NCBI RefSeq assembly: GCF_900475935.1 | Contig: NZ_LS483431.1 | Span: forward strand, 186,001 to 250,000 | Direction: 5' to 3' | DNA length: 64,000 nt | From: Campylobacter fetus subsp. fetus | Lineage (GTDB): Bacteria; Campylobacterota; Campylobacteria; Campylobacterales; Campylobacteraceae | Part shown: positions 61,929 through 64,000 of the stretch, piece after piece | Numbering within the stretch: position 1 is the stretch's first letter | How the letters are laid out: every line of letters starts with the position of its first letter | Position numbers and translations under genes: made by a program | Notes under the pieces: model-generated | What the model was told of the DNA's origin: nothing | The model's input: the letters and a program-made list of their open reading frames with translations, nothing else | Databases searched by the model: none

Positions 61929-62986
61929 CGATGCTGGTAAAATTTAAATCCTGCAAATGAAGCGAGTATGATAATAGGCAAAATTACTCCGATTTCTGGG
62001 ATTATAACTCCGTTTAAACTAAATCTAATAAGCACAAAAAGCACTCCCCAAATGCACAGTGTGACGATAACATAGATAAAACTTGCTAAAGCAAGGTTAA
62101 AAAATCTTCCCGTTATCGGTAGATAGTAGTATAAGATAAGAACCATAAGCGGAGCAAATAGAGGAAAAAATATGAGTGAATACAGTGTAGATTTTATCTT
62201 GTTTAAATTAATTCCCTCGTTTTTTAAAGTTCTTAAAGAGTCGATCGCATCTGTGATAGAATAATTACTATTTGTTTGGTATATATTTTCTATAGTTCTT
62301 GGTTTGAATCCACTTAGTATAAGAAGCTCTTTTTGGGTATTTTCTATATATCCGGTAGCGTTTAGTTCAAGACGTGGCGGCAGACTTATTATATCAACAT
62401 CAAAAAGCTTCCAGCTGTTGTCTTCGAATTTAGCTTTTTTTGCGGTAATTTGACCTATAATATCGCCGTCTTGAGTTTCAAATATTTTTATTTTATTTGC
62501 TTCTCCGATAGCAGGATACAACTCGTCTATGTAGATAAATTTGTTTTTGTATTTTAAAAATATACTATTTGAAGATTTATTAAATCCTTGAAAATTTATC
62601 AAGCTTTTTTGATAGTCTCTAGCATATGCAAATGAAGTACTAGATAAATATATATATAAACAGGTTATGATAAGAGATATTATAAACGGACTAAGTATAA
62701 GAGTATTTTTGCTTATTCCAAGAGAGTAGAAACTAACTAGTTCGTTGCTTCTTATCATATTTATTTTTGAAACTATAAGAGCAAAAACTAAACTTATCGG
62801 AAGTACGTAATTTACCGCAGTTAGTGCAGTAAGGCTTAGATAAATAAGCTGCAAATTCGCACTTTTTGGAAAATCTTTTAAATTTGTTAATGTATCAATA
62901 CCTATATAAAATAGCTCCAAAGCCATAAAAATAATAATAAAATATTTTAAATAAACTAAACCGGTATATTTTGAAAATAGTTTCAT
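61925..62986 (-). CDS. lptG: LptF/LptG-family lipopolysaccharide export permease
   Basis: Inner-membrane permease of the YjgP/YjgQ family that extracts lipooligosaccharide for the Lpt bridge with LptB and LptC. Six membrane helices: three near the N-terminus (about residues 8-28, 48-70, 88-108) and three at the C-terminus, around a beta-jellyroll periplasmic domain. I start it at ATG 62986 (MKLFSKYTG), giving 353 residues; a TTG at 63028 would add 14 basic residues. LptF or LptG cannot be distinguished with certainty; the symbol follows the gene next to lysA. Confidence 0.82.
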   Translation of the reverse strand: MKLFSKYTGLVYLKYFIIIFMALELFYIGIDTLTNLKDFPKSANLQLIYLSLTALTAVNYVLPISLVFALIVSKINMIRSNELVSFYSLGISKNTLILSPFIISLIITCLYIYLSSTSFAYARDYQKSLINFQGFNKSSNSIFLKYKNKFIYIDELYPAIGEANKIKIFETQDGDIIGQITAKKAKFEDNSWKLFDVDIISLPPRLELNATGYIENTQKELLILSGFKPRTIENIYQTNSNYSITDAIDSLRTLKNEGINLNKIKSTLYSLIFFPLFAPLMVLILYYYLPITGRFFNLALASFIYVIVTLCIWGVLFVLIRFSLNGVIIPEIGVILPIIILASFAGFKFYQHR

Positions 62987-63110
62987 AATTTTAGCCCAAA
63001 AATTTAACTTAACTTTAGATTTTATCAAATTTAGACTTAAAGTATTAACTAAATTTAGTTAGAATTTTTCAAATTTGTTTTTGTATATATTTTACATACG
63101 ATTGGAAGCT

Positions 63111-63749
63111 ATGAAAAACAGCATTTTTAAATTTATTATTTTTATCTTTTTGATAGTCGCTTGTTTTTTAATATTTGACAACTTGAGTTTTGAAATATTA
63201 AAAAATTATATAGAAAGTCATTCTAAATTTAGCGCAGTTATTTATATACTATCTTGGATTATTTTACCTATTTTTATGTTTCCGGCAGCTATATTAGCTC
63301 TTGTGGGCGGAGCGTTTTTCGGAATTGCTGAAGGTTTGATTTTGACTATGATAGGAGTCAGTATAAACTCGGTTATAATGTATTTTCTAGGAAGATTTTT
63401 AGGTAAGGATTTTTTAGCTAAATTCTTTGATATTTATAAATTTAAAACAGCTTATATAAAAGATGAGTTTTTTACTATATTTTTACTTAGACTTATACCT
63501 ATTATTCCTTATAACGCTATAAATTATTTTGCCGGAGCTTTTGCTTTTAGGTTTTGGAAATTTTTTTTAGGAAGCTTTTTTGGTAAGGTTTTGAGCAGTA
63601 TCGTATTTTTAAATTTAGGAGTAAATGCTTCTAATGTAGGAACAGCACAGTTTTGGTGGGCAGTTTTTTGGGTGTTTGTTTTGGTTTTGGTTTCTATAGG
63701 TTTAAAGTTATTTTACGGTCGTATCTTTAAATTTGTAACCAAATTTTAG
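63111..63749 (+). CDS. VTT/DedA-like (TVP38/TMEM64 family) membrane protein
   Basis: A 212-residue integral membrane protein with about five or six hydrophobic segments. The SNARE-associated/VTT motif is visible: a GGAFFGIAEGLILTMIGVSINSVIMYFLGRFLG stretch and the LRLIPIIPYNAINYFAGA segment with the conserved Arg and re-entrant prolines. Such proteins are linked to membrane lipid scrambling or proton-dependent homeostasis. The ATG at 63111 follows TTGGAAGCT and is preferred to a TTG at 63075. It reads divergently from lptG; 124 AT-rich bases lie between. Confidence 0.85.
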   Translation: MKNSIFKFIIFIFLIVACFLIFDNLSFEILKNYIESHSKFSAVIYILSWIILPIFMFPAAILALVGGAFFGIAEGLILTMIGVSINSVIMYFLGRFLGKDFLAKFFDIYKFKTAYIKDEFFTIFLLRLIPIIPYNAINYFAGAFAFRFWKFFLGSFFGKVLSSIVFLNLGVNASNVGTAQFWWAVFWVFVLVLVSIGLKLFYGRIFKFVTKF

Positions 63750-63797
63750 ATTAAGCCGTTCTTAGTAGAATTACTTTTTTAAATTCAAGGAAAAATC

Positions 63798-64000
63798 GTG
63801 AAAATAGTTTTAGCAACAAATAATAAAGATAAAGTAAAAGAGATAAAAGCCTTTTATGACGGTTATGAAATTTATGCTCTAAATGAGATTTGTGAGCCGT
63901 TCGAGATCGATGAAACAGGGTCTAGTTTCAAAGAAAATGCTCTCATAAAAGCAACAGCGGTTTATGCGAAGCTTTGCGCCTTAAAGCTTGAAAATGAGTT
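63798..64000 (+). CDS. rdgB: Non-canonical purine NTP pyrophosphatase RdgB/HAM1 (5' part)
   Basis: RdgB hydrolyses ITP, dITP and XTP to keep deaminated purines out of nucleic acids. The visible 67 codons begin with the family's IVLATNNKDKVKEIK nucleotide-binding start and contain DETGSSFKENALIKA, the metal and substrate motif. The start is GTG at 63798 behind CAAGGAAAAATC. The gene is cut by the end of the window at about one third of its usual 200 residues. Confidence 0.92.
   Translation, partial: MKIVLATNNKDKVKEIKAFYDGYEIYALNEICEPFEIDETGSSFKENALIKATAVYAKLCALKLENE

Noticed and set aside
1-64000. CRISPR arrays, insertion sequences, prophage genes, restriction-modification genes, long poly-G phase-variable tracts
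   Set aside because: I looked for repeated spacers, terminal inverted repeats with transposase genes, integrases, methylase motifs and homopolymeric G/C runs by eye and found none I could support.

Overview
This is a low-GC, gene-dense chromosomal segment from a Campylobacter, most likely a non-jejuni species of the C. fetus / C. hyointestinalis kind. The evidence is gene content and order: CosR, PflA, PerR, FdxA, the futalosine-pathway prenyltransferase MqnP, the cell-shape peptidase Pgp1, and several blocks that, as far as I remember them, keep the C. jejuni order (cdsA-dxr...pgp1-tsaD; mqnP...moaA-queE-queD...rsmE; polA-motA-motB-fdxA-ndk-DUF177-rpmF-plsX-fabH; folB-cosR-fdxB-ppx; dus...dksA-rlmH-accD; perR-dxs-fliH-fliG-fliF-hisC-pheA-HAD-lysA-lptG). 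I saw no prophage, insertion sequence, CRISPR array or rRNA. There is one tRNA (Asn).

Layout. 1-2.1 kb: fliQ-murB, tRNA-Asn behind a consensus promoter, and two small unknown genes. 2.1-8.9 kb: one long tight operon, cdsA-dxr-tag-uraA-M15 peptidase-pgp1-tsaD (phospholipid and isoprenoid precursors, base repair and uptake, peptidoglycan trimming, tRNA t6A). 8.9-12.2 kb: pflA (flagellar motor function) converging on miaA. 12.2-21.9 kb: mqnP, two unknown proteins, moaA, queE, a reverse-strand iron alcohol dehydrogenase, queD, a lipoprotein, membrane proteins, rsmE and polA. 22-27 kb: motA-motB, fdxA, ndk, and the rpmF-plsX-fabH lipid cluster. 27-31.3 kb: a PilZ protein, a HerA-like ATPase split by a frameshift, plsY and folB. 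31.3-35.1 kb: cosR with an adjoining histidine kinase, fdxB and ppx/gppA. 35.1-39.3 kb (reverse): recO, dus, a membrane protein, dksA, rlmH, accD. 39.5-46.6 kb: ahpC, a FlxA-like coiled-coil protein, then reverse serC, xseA, ubiE/menG, a CYTH-CHAD protein and an SLC13-type transporter. 47-51.7 kb: a four-gene Ybh-type ABC exporter. 51.7-63 kb (reverse): perR, dxs, fliHGF, hisC, pheA, a HAD phosphatase, lysA and an LptF/LptG permease. 63.1-64 kb: a VTT/DedA-like protein and the start of an ITPase (rdgB) cut by the window end.

Themes. Motility and cell shape run through the window: FliQ, FliF/G/H, MotA/B, PflA, a probable FlxA-like protein, Pgp1 and a Tat-exported M15 carboxypeptidase. Redox and iron stress is the second theme: PerR and CosR regulators, AhpC, and two 2[4Fe-4S] ferredoxins. 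Many genes overlap by 1-4 bases (ATGA, TGATG), so translational coupling is common, and several genes use TTG or GTG starts.

The window is mostly ordinary housekeeping DNA, and I do not see a clearly new multi-gene system. The points most worth checking are: CosR with a complete phospho-acceptor site and its own kinase; the frameshifted HerA-like ATPase, explainable by a 16-bp slippage deletion; QueE with a displaced third cluster cysteine; an apparently leaderless pflA mRNA; a palindromic operator candidate at the exporter promoter; and the coupled Tat-M15/Pgp1 peptidase pair.
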